This document shows, one piece after another, positions 5,707-5,725 of a stretch of 5,725 bases of DNA (positions are counted from its first letter, which is position 1; each line of letters starts with the position of its first letter). The DNA is from Halanaerobiales bacterium. Lineage in GTDB: Bacteria > Bacillota_F > Halanaerobiia > DY22613. Position numbers and translations under genes: made by a program. Under the pieces are notes generated by a model. It ran no database searches and was not told the DNA's origin. It was given only the letters and a program-made list of their open reading frames with translations. The stretch spans positions 1 through 5,725 of the forward strand of contig JAGMES010000235.1 of NCBI GenBank assembly GCA_023128035.1. The letters run 5' to 3'.

Positions 5707-5725
5707 AGAGATAAGAAGTCAGAAG

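Overview
The window is an AT-rich stretch of chromosome from an endospore-forming, low-GC Firmicute. Its layout is clostridial: spoIID, spoIIQ (M23/LytM), spoIIID and mbl/mreB2 lie in that order on one strand, as I recall for Clostridioides difficile and relatives. I cannot assign the organism below a clostridia-like or Halanaerobiales-like spore-former from this sequence alone. All convincing genes are on the + strand.

Layout. Positions 1-492 hold the C-terminal half of SpoIID, the peptidoglycan hydrolase of engulfment; its 5' part lies off the window. Two small unrecognised genes follow: a 98-codon ORF (500-796), then a 58-codon ORF (793-969) that overlaps it by an ATGA junction. A strong intrinsic terminator closes this unit (1001-1046). 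A promoter matching the forespore sigma-F consensus (1049-1077) comes next and precedes spoIIQ (TTG start at 1096, end 1941). The 1942-2148 gap holds a 119-bp imperfect palindrome (1962-2080). A sigma-E-like promoter (2086-2115) follows directly and leads into spoIIID (2149-2403). Then come mbl (2531-3577) and a large exported protein with SpoIVB/S55-type motifs (3613-5670), and a second intrinsic terminator (5676-5706). No gene-free stretch reaches 300 bases.

How the genes fit together. SpoIID (mother-cell membrane) and SpoIIQ (forespore membrane) act on either side of the intermembrane space during engulfment. SpoIIID is the mother-cell regulator that modulates the sigma-E regulon. Mbl organises lateral wall synthesis. 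The promoters fit this compartment logic: sigma-F-like in front of spoIIQ and sigma-E-like in front of spoIIID. The closely spaced mbl and S55 genes probably form a tail of the spoIIID unit, ending at the last terminator.

Most interesting points: (i) the S55-like protein carries the Ser half of the SpoIVB protease before the His half, the reverse of SpoIVB, and seems to have Ser where SpoIVB has its catalytic Asp; (ii) the long palindrome inserted between spoIIQ and spoIIID, next to the spoIIID promoter; (iii) the coupled pair of unknown small genes between spoIID and spoIIQ. I saw no CRISPR array, tRNA, rRNA, riboswitch or transposase gene.
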